DNA of 21,962 nucleotides from a virus, in the IMG/VR virus record IMGVR_UViG_3300031510_000042, positions 1 through 21,962 of that record. One strand, 5' to 3'. The notes under the pieces were generated by a model, which worked only from the letters and a program-made list of their open reading frames with translations, did not search any database and had not been told where the DNA came from. The position numbers were made by a program, and so were the translations under genes. Below, one piece after another: positions 7,188 to 15,243 of the stretch; position 1 is the stretch's first letter; each line of letters opens with the position of its first letter.

Positions 7188-8248
7188 TGGGTATTTGGAC
7201 AGGCTATCAAATGGCTAAAGCAGATAAAAATGAAAGAGAAAAAGATCAAGCTACACGAGATCTTGCAGAACGAAGACTAGAGTTGATGGAAGAACAGTTT
7301 GCTGAGGGTAAAAGACAGACAACATTAGATTGGATTTCTAAGTATCAAGATGCTAGTGGAGAAAGAGAAACAGGTGCAAAAGCTAAAGCAGCAACTTTAC
7401 AAAAACTTAGAGTTATGGGGTTAGATGCTAGAACTTCTAACTATCTTATTGATAGTGGTGAAGCTGGAAGTATTATAACAGTCTATGATGAACGAGTAGG
7501 TAAAACTTTATCTCAAGATTGGATTCCTAGTCTAATGAAAATGGTAAGTGCTAATTTAGATGACGAAACATCTGTTGCTGCAAAAGCTCTTGCTGTTAAA
7601 TCTGCATTGCTTAGTGCAGAAGATCAAACAACTGAGGAAGGACAACGTTCTGCTTTTCAAGAAGCTATATTTAATGTTATCTCTGGTGAAGAGTCAGGTA
7701 TAGAAAACTTTGATGAGGAATTAGCAAGATCTATTTTTAGTATGAATCAACCTCAAACAACTATTGGATTACCACCCATAGGAAATCTTACTACAGGTAG
7801 TAAAGCAATTAACTCTGATGAAACTAAAAAAATTAGACTGCAAATTATAGAAGGAGTAGCACCTATCCTTGGTGAAGTATTCATGAAAGATAGTGACGGT
7901 ATACTTACAGGTTTATTAGATCAATCACAAATAGAAGGTCCAGTGTCTGGTGAAAAAATAGAAAATTTAATTAGTAACACTGTACAAAAAATTATAGATA
8001 AACTTGAAAGAGTAGGTGAGTATAATCCTTCAGATGTTATTGAGGGAGGAAAAATCTATGCAATTGAAATGGCTCAAGCACTCAAAAAGAACGAAGGTAA
8101 AAATATAAAAGTTGATAATACACCAACAGGTGGGTTTGCTCCAATGAATAATAATCCTCCACCTTTTGTTACTGGCGGTGGATTAACGGAAGACAATAAT
8201 GCCTTTGATCCTTATGGGTCTATAGTAACTGAAAGAACTGTTCCATAA
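7187..8248 (+). CDS. Unrecognised virion-module protein, 353 aa
   Basis: The ATG overlaps the previous stop by one base and has a GGAGG site about 8 nt upstream. The N-terminus is a long charged helix (KADKNEREKDQATRDLAERR, then LELMEEQFAEGKRQ), likely a coiled coil over residues 12-50. A mainly helical body follows, and the C-terminus is Pro/Gly/Asn-rich and probably disordered (GFAPMNNNPPPFVTGGGL). No catalytic motif or membrane segment is seen. It sits between the 175-residue protein and the giant protein in an operon with one-base overlaps, so it probably acts with them in the virion or in its assembly. It is not recognised beyond that. Confidence 0.65.
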   Translation: MGIWTGYQMAKADKNEREKDQATRDLAERRLELMEEQFAEGKRQTTLDWISKYQDASGERETGAKAKAATLQKLRVMGLDARTSNYLIDSGEAGSIITVYDERVGKTLSQDWIPSLMKMVSANLDDETSVAAKALAVKSALLSAEDQTTEEGQRSAFQEAIFNVISGEESGIENFDEELARSIFSMNQPQTTIGLPPIGNLTTGSKAINSDETKKIRLQIIEGVAPILGEVFMKDSDGILTGLLDQSQIEGPVSGEKIENLISNTVQKIIDKLERVGEYNPSDVIEGGKIYAIEMAQALKKNEGKNIKVDNTPTGGFAPMNNNPPPFVTGGGLTEDNNAFDPYGSIVTERTVP

Positions 8249-11200
8249 TGACTAGTTATTTAGATAATGTTTCTGGCTCTACTATAGAAGACCTAAAAGA
8301 AAATAAAGATTTTCAAAAAGATTTAGTTCGTTTCCTATCTAGTGATAGAATAAATTTTAGTATTGATGAGCTACGTGAAGGTGGTGTTGACTTTATGGTT
8401 GACGAGTATGTAGAACATATGCGTGGTCAAGATGCTAATGAAGTTACTGCACTGAGAGATTTATCTTTTGCTAAAGATACAACTACTAGAGAATCAGATA
8501 GACTAGCCTTTGGTCGTCTCATGGAAACCTGGGATAAAGTAGATGGTGTAGGCACAGGTTTTATTAAAGGTACGTTTGATTATGGGGAAGCTATCCTTAC
8601 CTCACCTGCAACTTTAGCTTCTGTCTTCACAGGTGGATACTCTAAGTTAGGTGCTGTTGCTGCAACTAAGGCAACTCAACTGGCTACAAGGGCTGCAGTT
8701 AAAAGTATTATGTCTAAACAATTTGCTAAGGAAGCAGCAAAAGGATTTGTTAGAACAGCAGCTGTTGAGGGTGCATTAACAGCAGGTCAAGTTGAAGTAC
8801 AGGAAAGTGCTAGAGAAAATACAATTGAAGACTATCAAGGTATGTCTATAGGAGAAAAAGCTTTTACGGTTGGTATAGGTGCAGGGTTTGGTGGTACTCT
8901 AGGTGGATTTTCTAGAGGTTTAAGTATAAAACAAGCTGATCAAGTAGCTGAAAATTTAATGAAACAGTCTTCTAGTATTGCTGCTAACAAACAAAAGATT
9001 GCTAAGGTAGCAGTAAAAAAATTAAGTGAGGTTGGATCTACTGCTCAAGGCAGGAAAAAAGTTAATAACATACTGAATAAGATGAATGGTCTAGTAGATA
9101 TTCTAGCTAAAAGAGATGTTAAAAAGAATCCTCTCGATCCTAAAAAAGTTGCTGAAGGTTTAGATATAAAAAAAGATATTCTTACTGAAGGTCCAAACAT
9201 AGATGTTACTGCAGGACTTTCACGACATACCCTTCAAGGAATTGCTGCAGCTGCTCTTGAGGTTGCAGAAGTAATTAAACTAAAAGAGGGTGAAAGAATA
9301 AGCACTGCCTTAGCACAAGCTATGGACGATGGAATAATAAACACAAAAAGTATAGATAAAATAATTAATGACTATGGTCTTACTAGAGAAGAATTTGGAT
9401 ATGTATTTTTATCAGACCTATCTGAAGCAGGTAGAACTCTAGGTGCTGCTGGTCAAGTTGCTAAGTTAATTAAGAAGTCAGACTTAAGTGAGATACTAGA
9501 TAAGATAGAAGTGCTATCTGATCAAGGTGTTGGTGTATACAATGATAGGTTAGCTAAAGAAGTATCTGCTACTATAGGTGTTGAGAGAACTGCTTTTGGA
9601 ACAGCCGTAGAAGCATTGCGCCAGACAGACTCAGCACGTATTGCATTTATGACATCTCAAATAGGTACAACCGCAGCCAATGCTATGTTTTCTACAGCCC
9701 GTATGGGTATTGATGTAGTAGATGAAGTCTTTAGACAAACACTTCGTACTGGATATACCTTTGCGACTACAGGTAAAGTACCTATAAGTAATTTTCGTGC
9801 TGTTACTTCTGGTTTAAGAAGTATGTCTTGGAATAAACAAGATGCACTGATGGTAAAGGAAATGTATAAAAGAGATTTTCCAGAAGAATACCAGAAGATA
9901 TTCTACGACATCAACAGGGCTGAAGTTTCTGTTGGTTCTGATACTGTTGTTGGAAAGGTTGGATCTTTTGTAAACCTCTTAAACTCTGCTGTTGACTCAA
10001 GATTTAAACAAGCGGCATTCTATTCCTCAATAGATAGGCAGTTAATAGAAAGAGGAGAAGGTGGGTTAAAAGATTTTTTAAGTAAAAATGATAGCCTGTT
10101 AGACTTACCTGATCAAGCTATAAAAGATAAAGCTGTATATGATAGCTTAGACTTTGTGTTTCAAAAAGGATACAAGAAAGAAGATGCGATGGGTCTTCCT
10201 CGTTTCTTTATCAATGCCCACAAAAAAGCTCCGTTTGTTGTGTCGGGATTTTTAGGTATGCCTTTTCCAAGGTATGTAGCAAATCATATAGAGTTTATTA
10301 ATGACTATACTCCAATTGCTTTTGTTACTGGAGGAAAAAAGAACTTTGATAAAGTTTATGCAGGAACATTAAAAGATCCTACAGAAAGAATGGCACGTCA
10401 AATGACTGGCATATCTTTAATATCAGGTGCTGTGTATGCTCGTGCTTCTCAAGTTGAGTTTGATGATGATGGCAAAGCAATAGGAATGAAGACTGCTTTT
10501 TCTGATATGCAGTTTGGACAAGCAGGTGAGACTAAAAGATTAGGTCGTGTAGCAGGTGCATTAGCTGCACACCAATTACTTGGTGATCTTATTGTACGTT
10601 ATCACTATGGTTTACCTATGCCAAAAACATCTGAAACAATAAGAAATACTTTGGATGTTGCTGGTGGTTTAGGTAACATGGGTTTTGATAAAGGATTAGA
10701 ATCTGACATACGAAAAGCTTTTGATGAAGCTAGCTTTAAACCTATAGCTAGAAGATTAGCAGATGTCATGGCTACTTTTACATACCCTCTTACAGTATTT
10801 AAAGATTTACAGGGTCAAATAAATCCTGAAGCAAGTTATGTTCCTTACACAAGAGACTTAATGCTAGGTGATGGTAAACAAGAAGAATATAATCTTCTTA
10901 CTGCTATGTTTACAGACACTGAATCTATAAATAGACTTGTTCGTTTTTTACCTGAGACAGATCTAGTACAGTACACTCAATCTCTTGATGGTAGAAAATC
11001 AACAGTCCTTTATGACCCTATTGGTGGTGGGCCAGTAAGATCTAGGAACCCTATTACAAAACAATTACTAGGTATTGAAAGTAAGAAAGCTCCAAACACA
11101 TTACAAAAAAATATTAACAACCTTAATCTAAAAGAATTTTTACTCTATAGAAAAAGTCAGATTAGAAATCCAGCACTAGATATTTTAGTAAGGTTTGGTT

Positions 11201-11610
11201 TATCTAAAACTTTAAACAGTGACTTTGAAAAGTACATAGCTAAACCACTAAAAGAATATGATAATGCAATGATGTATAGTGAAGCTTCTCCAGATGAACA
11301 AGCTATGTTAGTAACACAATTTATAAAGGGTAAAGCTAGGGCTATGGAGGCCCGTATTGAAGTATACTTCGAAGAGCTTAGTAATAAAAGTCCAAGGGCT
11401 GCAGCTTCTTATATTAGAAATGCTTTTCAAATTGAGATGCAACAAGCAAAGCCAGGTGTTACTGAAAGATCTGTCAACCATGCTTCAGGCGGTAAGTTTA
11501 ATTCTAGTGACGAATATATTAACGACTCAGAAGATATAGATGAAGAGTTAAAAAGAAAACAAAGAATTATGCAGCTGAATGCAGTGCAAGAACAAAAGAT
11601 AAATATGTAG
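8248..11610 (+). CDS. Giant internal virion / ejection protein (gp16 position), 1120 aa
   Basis: It is the last gene of the rightward module and starts at an ATG overlapping the preceding stop by one base with no clear ribosome site, so translation is probably coupled. Mildly hydrophobic or glycine-rich stretches occur at about residues 110-150 (ILTSPATLASVFTGG) and 205-225 (FTVGIGAGFGGTLGGFSRG), and long amphipathic helices fill the rest. This fits proteins that leave the capsid and enter membranes during DNA injection. The opening (TSYLDNVSGSTIEDLKENKD, then VDEYVEHMRGQDANEVTALR) recalls large structural proteins of marine phages. Size and position match T7 gp16 (about 1300 residues), but the lysozyme part is encoded separately upstream. 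The ejection role is inferred; no enzymatic motif was seen. Confidence 0.7.
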   Translation: MTSYLDNVSGSTIEDLKENKDFQKDLVRFLSSDRINFSIDELREGGVDFMVDEYVEHMRGQDANEVTALRDLSFAKDTTTRESDRLAFGRLMETWDKVDGVGTGFIKGTFDYGEAILTSPATLASVFTGGYSKLGAVAATKATQLATRAAVKSIMSKQFAKEAAKGFVRTAAVEGALTAGQVEVQESARENTIEDYQGMSIGEKAFTVGIGAGFGGTLGGFSRGLSIKQADQVAENLMKQSSSIAANKQKIAKVAVKKLSEVGSTAQGRKKVNNILNKMNGLVDILAKRDVKKNPLDPKKVAEGLDIKKDILTEGPNIDVTAGLSRHTLQGIAAAALEVAEVIKLKEGERISTALAQAMDDGIINTKSIDKIINDYGLTREEFGYVFLSDLSEAGRTLGAAGQVAKLIKKSDLSEILDKIEVLSDQGVGVYNDRLAKEVSATIGVERTAFGTAVEALRQTDSARIAFMTSQIGTTAANAMFSTARMGIDVVDEVFRQTLRTGYTFATTGKVPISNFRAVTSGLRSMSWNKQDALMVKEMYKRDFPEEYQKIFYDINRAEVSVGSDTVVGKVGSFVNLLNSAVDSRFKQAAFYSSIDRQLIERGEGGLKDFLSKNDSLLDLPDQAIKDKAVYDSLDFVFQKGYKKEDAMGLPRFFINAHKKAPFVVSGFLGMPFPRYVANHIEFINDYTPIAFVTGGKKNFDKVYAGTLKDPTERMARQMTGISLISGAVYARASQVEFDDDGKAIGMKTAFSDMQFGQAGETKRLGRVAGALAAHQLLGDLIVRYHYGLPMPKTSETIRNTLDVAGGLGNMGFDKGLESDIRKAFDEASFKPIARRLADVMATFTYPLTVFKDLQGQINPEASYVPYTRDLMLGDGKQEEYNLLTAMFTDTESINRLVRFLPETDLVQYTQSLDGRKSTVLYDPIGGGPVRSRNPITKQLLGIESKKAPNTLQKNINNLNLKEFLLYRKSQIRNPALDILVRFGLSKTLNSDFEKYIAKPLKEYDNAMMYSEASPDEQAMLVTQFIKGKARAMEARIEVYFEELSNKSPRAAASYIRNAFQIEMQQAKPGVTERSVNHASGGKFNSSDEYINDSEDIDEELKRKQRIMQLNAVQEQKINM

Positions 11611-11612
11611 TA

Positions 11613-11631
11613 AGGGGGCTGTTAACCCCCT
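11613..11631. terminator. Bidirectional hairpin between convergent modules
   Basis: AGGGGG at 11613-11618 pairs with CCCCCT at 11626-11631 around a 7-base loop. It fills almost the whole 21-base gap between two convergent stop codons (11610 and 11632). The T-run after it is weak on both strands, so termination may be partial or help may be needed, but a G/C stem of this strength at a convergent junction is most simply a shared terminator. Confidence 0.65.
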
Positions 11632-11865
11632 CTAATCTTCTTCGTCATCATCCATGATGTCTGCCCAGTTATAGGCCTCTCTCTTTATATCTTCAACACG
11701 AACAGAACCCTTACCGTTTGCAAGTAGTCCAGCTAAGGCTTGTCCTGCTAGATACCTGCGACTGGTCAAGGGTTTTGCTCGTGGTCGTTTCTTCTTTACG
11801 TAAGCTTTTGCCTCTACTTCAAGAGGCGGTAAGTTATTCTTGGATCTTTTGGTTGGTCTGCCCAT
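11632..11865 (-). CDS. Small basic hypothetical protein, 77 aa
   Basis: This is the last gene of the leftward module. The N-terminal half is highly basic (MGRPTKRSKNN, then KKKRPRAKPLTSRR), suggesting nucleic-acid or acidic-partner binding. The second half (YLAGQALAGLLANGKGSVRV, then EDIKREAYNWADIM) resembles a short helical motif in many small phage proteins of unknown function. The end is a run of acidic residues (DDDEED). I see no helix-turn-helix and do not call it a terminase subunit. It starts 10 bases after the DUF3310 gene and shares the convergent hairpin as its terminator. Confidence 0.6.
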   Translation of the reverse strand: MGRPTKRSKNNLPPLEVEAKAYVKKKRPRAKPLTSRRYLAGQALAGLLANGKGSVRVEDIKREAYNWADIMDDDEED

Positions 11866-11874
11866 AGTTTACCC

Positions 11875-12108
11875 TTACTTATTTTTTTCTTCTAAAGCCT
11901 TAATCATTTTATTTAAGTACCATGCTGCCTTCTTCATGTCCTCCATAGGGTTATCTTTGTAGCGGTAACGGTGTTGATACTTAATCATGTTACCGTGGCA
12001 GTAGGAAATGAAACCATCAAGACCTACCACCTGTTTAATATAATCAATGCACTCTATCCCGCCCATGTTATAATGGGCAGGCTTGTCTACTGGATCAAAG
12101 TCACTCAT
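11875..12108 (-). CDS. DUF3310 protein (T7 gp1.7-type family), 77 aa
   Basis: The protein carries the DUF3310 signature almost throughout: PAHYNMGGIECIDYIKQ at residues 10-26, a CHGNMIKYQHRYRYKDN core, and MEDMKKAAWYLNKMIKAL at the end. In T7 the domain is part of gp1.7, a nucleotide kinase; most phage copies, like this one, are the stand-alone short domain of unproven activity. Its start overlaps the upstream gene's stop by four bases (ATGA). The neighbourhood of NrdJ, MazG and ThyX supports a part in nucleotide metabolism, but kinase activity is not shown. Confidence 0.8.
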   Translation of the reverse strand: MSDFDPVDKPAHYNMGGIECIDYIKQVVGLDGFISYCHGNMIKYQHRYRYKDNPMEDMKKAAWYLNKMIKALEEKNK

Positions 12109-12551
12109 GTGTTTACCAACTCAGCTGATGTGTAGGGTATGTGAAAGAACAACTCACCTTTCTGTATGTACCTACCCTTAGCCTCAGCCAGGCTTTCTTT
12201 AGTTAGTAGAGTATCTTTGATACGCCAGACTTGCTTTAAGTCTTCACGGAATACGTAGAAGTTTAACACACCATTAGTACCATCATACTTATCTAGTAGT
12301 CGTTGCTTGCGTTCAGGTATGCGAATCTCTGCCCAATGTGCAGGCCAGTCCTCTGTCCAAGCTACCTTAACCTCAGCCTCATTGAAGTATGTGTAGCCAT
12401 CCTTCTGAGATACTACATCTACAAAGTAGTTCTCTTCAGTGTTGACAATAGTGTGACCTTTACTTTCTAATAGACTAACCAAAGTGTCCTTAGCCTTCTT
12501 ATCATAAGCTTGATACAAGGCACGATTAAAACTTTTACGTACTGGCTTCAT
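12105..12551 (-). CDS. Possible PD-(D/E)XK-fold protein, 148 aa
   Basis: I do not recognise a named family. A basic N-terminal helix (KPVRKSFNRALYQAYDKKAK) is followed by a pattern like the PD-(D/E)XK nuclease core: VDVV with Asp45 in a predicted strand, then about 15 residues later E-x-K in NEAEVKVAW (Glu60, Lys62). After that come IRIPERKQRLL and a hydrophobic strand (GVLNFYVFRED). This order of Asp, Glu-x-Lys and helix is suggestive but short, and could be coincidence. It has a ribosome site (AAAGGAAC) 12 bases after nrdJ and overlaps the DUF3310 gene. It could alternatively be a small DNA-binding or inhibitor protein. Confidence 0.55.
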   Translation of the reverse strand: MKPVRKSFNRALYQAYDKKAKDTLVSLLESKGHTIVNTEENYFVDVVSQKDGYTYFNEAEVKVAWTEDWPAHWAEIRIPERKQRLLDKYDGTNGVLNFYVFREDLKQVWRIKDTLLTKESLAEAKGRYIQKGELFFHIPYTSAELVNT

Positions 12552-12563
12552 AGTTTAGTTCCT

Positions 12564-14489
12564 TTATACTAGGTCTACGATTTCACAGGAATCACCAGAA
12601 CATGCTAGTGTCTGACTGCCTGCTGTATTATCTTCTTTCTCATAGTTTGATAGTGATGTCCAGTCAATATTCTTAGGCATGAAAGATAATAAGGATATGT
12701 AATCTTCCTTAGAACAATCTTGATAAGGTGCTTGCTGGTAGGTATGCTCGTGGAATGGTAGGAAAGATACACCTGACATCTCATCGAAGTGTTTGTAAAC
12801 AAATGCACCTACCTCAAACCACTCATCTTTCTTGACGTTGATTGTCACCGATGGCTTATGCTCACACCACGATCTCTGATAAGCTAACCACATATTAAGT
12901 TGGTCTATCGCACTCATGTCAGCAGTAACCACTGCGTTGTCAGGAGACTTCTGAGGGAAACTAAACACAGTAGTCTGGTCTGGCTTCATTACATCTGGCT
13001 CACTAGGTACACCTTGGTCTTTCATAAACTTTGTTAGTGGGTCTTTATTATCACCACGAACAGTACGAATATAATAGGCTGAGTGACGAGCGTGTATTCC
13101 ACTAGCGGAGTCAACCAACTGCGATACCGTTCCGCTAGGTTTGACACAACTGATAGCAGTAGCAACAGGAATATCAAGCAGTTTAGCCCACTTAGCATTA
13201 GTAGCAATGGATATAGATTTAAGGTACTCAAGAGTTTTATCTAACCCCTCATTTTCTGTGGTCATTAAAGGGTTGTCCATGATACCAGTCAAAGACACAC
13301 CCAACAAACGTTCTTCTTCTGTATTCTTCTGCCATATCTTACGCAAGTAAGGAAACTTTGTGTAGGTAGATTGGATAGTACCAAGGATGGTAGCTATACG
13401 AACCTTCTCTGAAAGACTTTGGATGTCGTCAGTAGAACGTACTACAATCTCCGTAAGATTACAGAATTGATTTGGTCGTAAGATGATCTCACTGCAAGGG
13501 TTCGTACCGAACTCATAGTCAGCATCTCGTCTACCATTCTTAGCTGCTTGCTTCTTAGAAGCCTCACGATTGAAGACACCACGTTCACCACTGCCACTCT
13601 CTACTAGTGCTTGCCACTCACGTAAGAATGATACAGCATCTGGCTTCTCAGTATACGACACAGAGTTATTAGATAAGGCACGTTGTGGATTGTTCTCCCA
13701 CCAATTGCCTGACTTAGCATGACGCATACGATCATCAGATAGATTTGATAGGCTGATCATAGCTGACCTACGTACACCACCTACTACAACTACCTCACCA
13801 ATCTTACACATGATGTCGTGACACTCAAGGGATGATAGCTTACGGCCTTGTGATTCTTTAAACGTGTGACTGACAAAGTTAAACAGATCAATCAATGGCG
13901 CTGGGCCTGATGCCCTACCACCGAATGTTTTTAACCTTGCACCTGCAGGTCTAACTCTGCTAGTATCCCACTTAGGAATCTCACCACTGTATAGGAGTGC
14001 AATCACTTGACGAAGACCCTTAGCCCAACCTTCCTTACTGTCCCTGATGACTACTGTAGTATCGCTCTCAAAGAGCTTTGGCACATCTGGAAGTTGACTG
14101 ATGAATTGCCGTTCTACACTGAAGCCAACACCAGTACCACAGAGGAGGATAAACATAGCCTCATCGAATGATTTGATATCATCTACTGGTAGGTATGAGC
14201 AATTATAACCCGCTGTATTGTCACGAAAAAATGCTGGGCCAGCTGTCATCATTGCCCTCATAGAAGGCATTGCACCAAGACTTAGGATGGAATCCTCTAT
14301 CTCTTTTATTAGCTTAGTCATCTTAGGCACAGTAAAGTTAGCCTTCTCAAGAGCTGGCCTTACTATGTTATCAGTGTAACGTGTTACTGTCTCAGTCCAT
14401 GTCTCACGCCTGCCCTCTTCATCAAGCCATCGTGCGTAACGTGACTTGTGTATAAAAGATTGATAGTCTGTAGGTAGTAGGTTACTCAT
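12564..14489 (-). CDS. nrdJ: Class II (adenosylcobalamin-dependent) ribonucleotide reductase, 641 aa
   Basis: It reduces ribonucleotides, probably triphosphates, to deoxyribonucleotides using a cobalamin-generated thiyl radical. Residues match the monomeric Lactobacillus leichmannii-type enzyme. Cys97 (AGYNCSYL) and Cys343 (QFCNLTE) are the reducing pair. The motif TNPCSEI holds Asn330, radical Cys332 and Glu334, and the 332-to-343 spacing of 11 equals that of the family's Cys408/Cys419. The C-terminal shuttle pair is Cys630 and Cys635 (CSGDSC) seven residues from the end. CVKPSGTVSQ at 448-457 is a phosphate-binding loop. At 641 residues it is about 100 shorter than the Lactobacillus enzyme. 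The start overlaps the MazG-like stop (ATGA). It needs host B12, so it bears on host range. No class I subunits are present. Confidence 0.95.
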   Translation of the reverse strand: MSNLLPTDYQSFIHKSRYARWLDEEGRRETWTETVTRYTDNIVRPALEKANFTVPKMTKLIKEIEDSILSLGAMPSMRAMMTAGPAFFRDNTAGYNCSYLPVDDIKSFDEAMFILLCGTGVGFSVERQFISQLPDVPKLFESDTTVVIRDSKEGWAKGLRQVIALLYSGEIPKWDTSRVRPAGARLKTFGGRASGPAPLIDLFNFVSHTFKESQGRKLSSLECHDIMCKIGEVVVVGGVRRSAMISLSNLSDDRMRHAKSGNWWENNPQRALSNNSVSYTEKPDAVSFLREWQALVESGSGERGVFNREASKKQAAKNGRRDADYEFGTNPCSEIILRPNQFCNLTEIVVRSTDDIQSLSEKVRIATILGTIQSTYTKFPYLRKIWQKNTEEERLLGVSLTGIMDNPLMTTENEGLDKTLEYLKSISIATNAKWAKLLDIPVATAISCVKPSGTVSQLVDSASGIHARHSAYYIRTVRGDNKDPLTKFMKDQGVPSEPDVMKPDQTTVFSFPQKSPDNAVVTADMSAIDQLNMWLAYQRSWCEHKPSVTINVKKDEWFEVGAFVYKHFDEMSGVSFLPFHEHTYQQAPYQDCSKEDYISLLSFMPKNIDWTSLSNYEKEDNTAGSQTLACSGDSCEIVDLV

Positions 14490-14860
14490 CTATTATCTCC
14501 GCTTCCTTTTAATGTTCCTCTGGCTTCACGCCCGTCTAACTTAATTACGTTCCCCTCAATTACTTCTTGTAGATCAGACCCGTAGTAGTTGGCTAAGGCT
14601 GTGACATAAAACACTACATCCCCTAGCTCTTTAATAATATCTTCCTTGGTGAACCTGGACTTGTCTCTGATAAGCTTCTTAACTTTCTCAGCTACCTCTC
14701 CAGCTTCACCAACAAGACCTAGTGTATTTTCTACGAGACGTTCCTCACGTTTAGTAAAAATCTTATCTTCAACCCAAGTAGCATACGCCAACAAAAGATC
14801 TTTGTCTGAGTCTAATGAATCAAAGTATCCCATAGTTTTTAGATCCACTATGTTCATCAC
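14486..14860 (-). CDS. mazG: MazG-like nucleoside triphosphate pyrophosphohydrolase, 124 aa
   Basis: The all-alpha NTP pyrophosphatase pattern is clear: LGLVGEAGEVAEKVKKLI holds the E-x-x-E metal-binding residues (Glu52, Glu55), IIKELGDVVFYVTAL holds the E-x-x-D pair (Glu78, Asp81), and NVIKLDGREARG is the closing helix. It is a single-domain form of about half the length of cellular MazG. It would hydrolyse (d)NTPs to monophosphates, either for pool adjustment ahead of NrdJ or to remove non-canonical nucleotides; in marine phages a role in (p)ppGpp metabolism has also been suggested but is disputed. It overlaps its upstream neighbour and nrdJ by four bases at each end. Confidence 0.87.
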   Translation of the reverse strand: MMNIVDLKTMGYFDSLDSDKDLLLAYATWVEDKIFTKREERLVENTLGLVGEAGEVAEKVKKLIRDKSRFTKEDIIKELGDVVFYVTALANYYGSDLQEVIEGNVIKLDGREARGTLKGSGDNR

Positions 14861-15072
14861 AGATCTAACTCTTCCTGACTATCATCATCACCAACCAAAG
14901 ACTTTCTCAACTCATTTGTTTTCATTTGTTGAATAGCCTTTACGCATTGTAAGATATGATCCAACAAAGCAACAGAGTTTGTACCAACATTTAAAATGTT
15001 AAGATCATTGGTCTGTGTCTCATTAAAATCTTCGCTGTCATATTCTTTATCGTCAAGAAATACTTTAGTCAT
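14857..15072 (-). CDS. Small acidic hypothetical protein, 71 aa (DUF6447-like)
   Basis: It starts MTKVFLDDKEYDSEDFNETQ and continues with a helix (SVALLDHILQCVKAIQQMKT). The opening strand followed by an acidic turn and one helix resembles the DUF6447-type small proteins of T4-like cyanophages; that resemblance is from memory and weak. The ATG sits inside the end of the 54-residue GTG gene (8-base overlap), and its stop overlaps the MazG-like start (ATGA), so it is translationally linked to both. The C-terminus is acidic (GDDDSQEELDL). The function is unknown. Confidence 0.6.
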   Translation of the reverse strand: MTKVFLDDKEYDSEDFNETQTNDLNILNVGTNSVALLDHILQCVKAIQQMKTNELRKSLVGDDDSQEELDL

Positions 15073-15229
15073 TTTTTGTTACCTCACATTCAGTTACTTT
15101 TATATCATCTATATCATACAGATGATCTCGGATTACCTCACCTAGTACAGCAAGATTATAGTTAGGGTCAACCTCTAAGAAGTTTGCTTTAGGGTCAACG
15201 TCTATGGTTAGATTTAATTCAAATCTCAC
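15065..15229 (-). CDS. Small acidic protein with GTG start, 54 aa
   Basis: This short gene begins with GTG at 15229, preceded by AAGGA at an 8-base spacing. The product (MRFELNLTIDVDPKANFLEV, then DPNYNLAVLGEVIRDDLYDI, ending TECEVTKND) is acidic with alternating strand and helix character, and the sense frame contains no stop for 54 codons. It fills what would otherwise be the largest gap in the tightly packed leftward module and overlaps the next gene by eight bases, in keeping with its neighbours. A sigma70-like promoter ends immediately upstream, and its expected RNA start falls at or after the AAGGA, so transcripts from that promoter may translate this gene poorly. No family is recognised. 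Confidence 0.6.
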   Translation of the reverse strand: MRFELNLTIDVDPKANFLEVDPNYNLAVLGEVIRDHLYDIDDIKVTECEVTKND

Positions 15230-15243
15230 AGTGAAAGTCCTTA

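Noticed and set aside
11632-11865. Small basic protein as terminase small subunit or HTH regulator
   Set aside because: No helix-turn-helix pattern is seen, it lies at the end of the early module away from packaging genes, and it has only generic basic and acidic ends.
14646-14936. 96-codon plus-strand open frame opposite the MazG-like gene
   Set aside because: It lies antisense to two genes with good motifs or coupling, has no ribosome site, and has a low-complexity Ser/Thr-rich product typical of a shadow frame.
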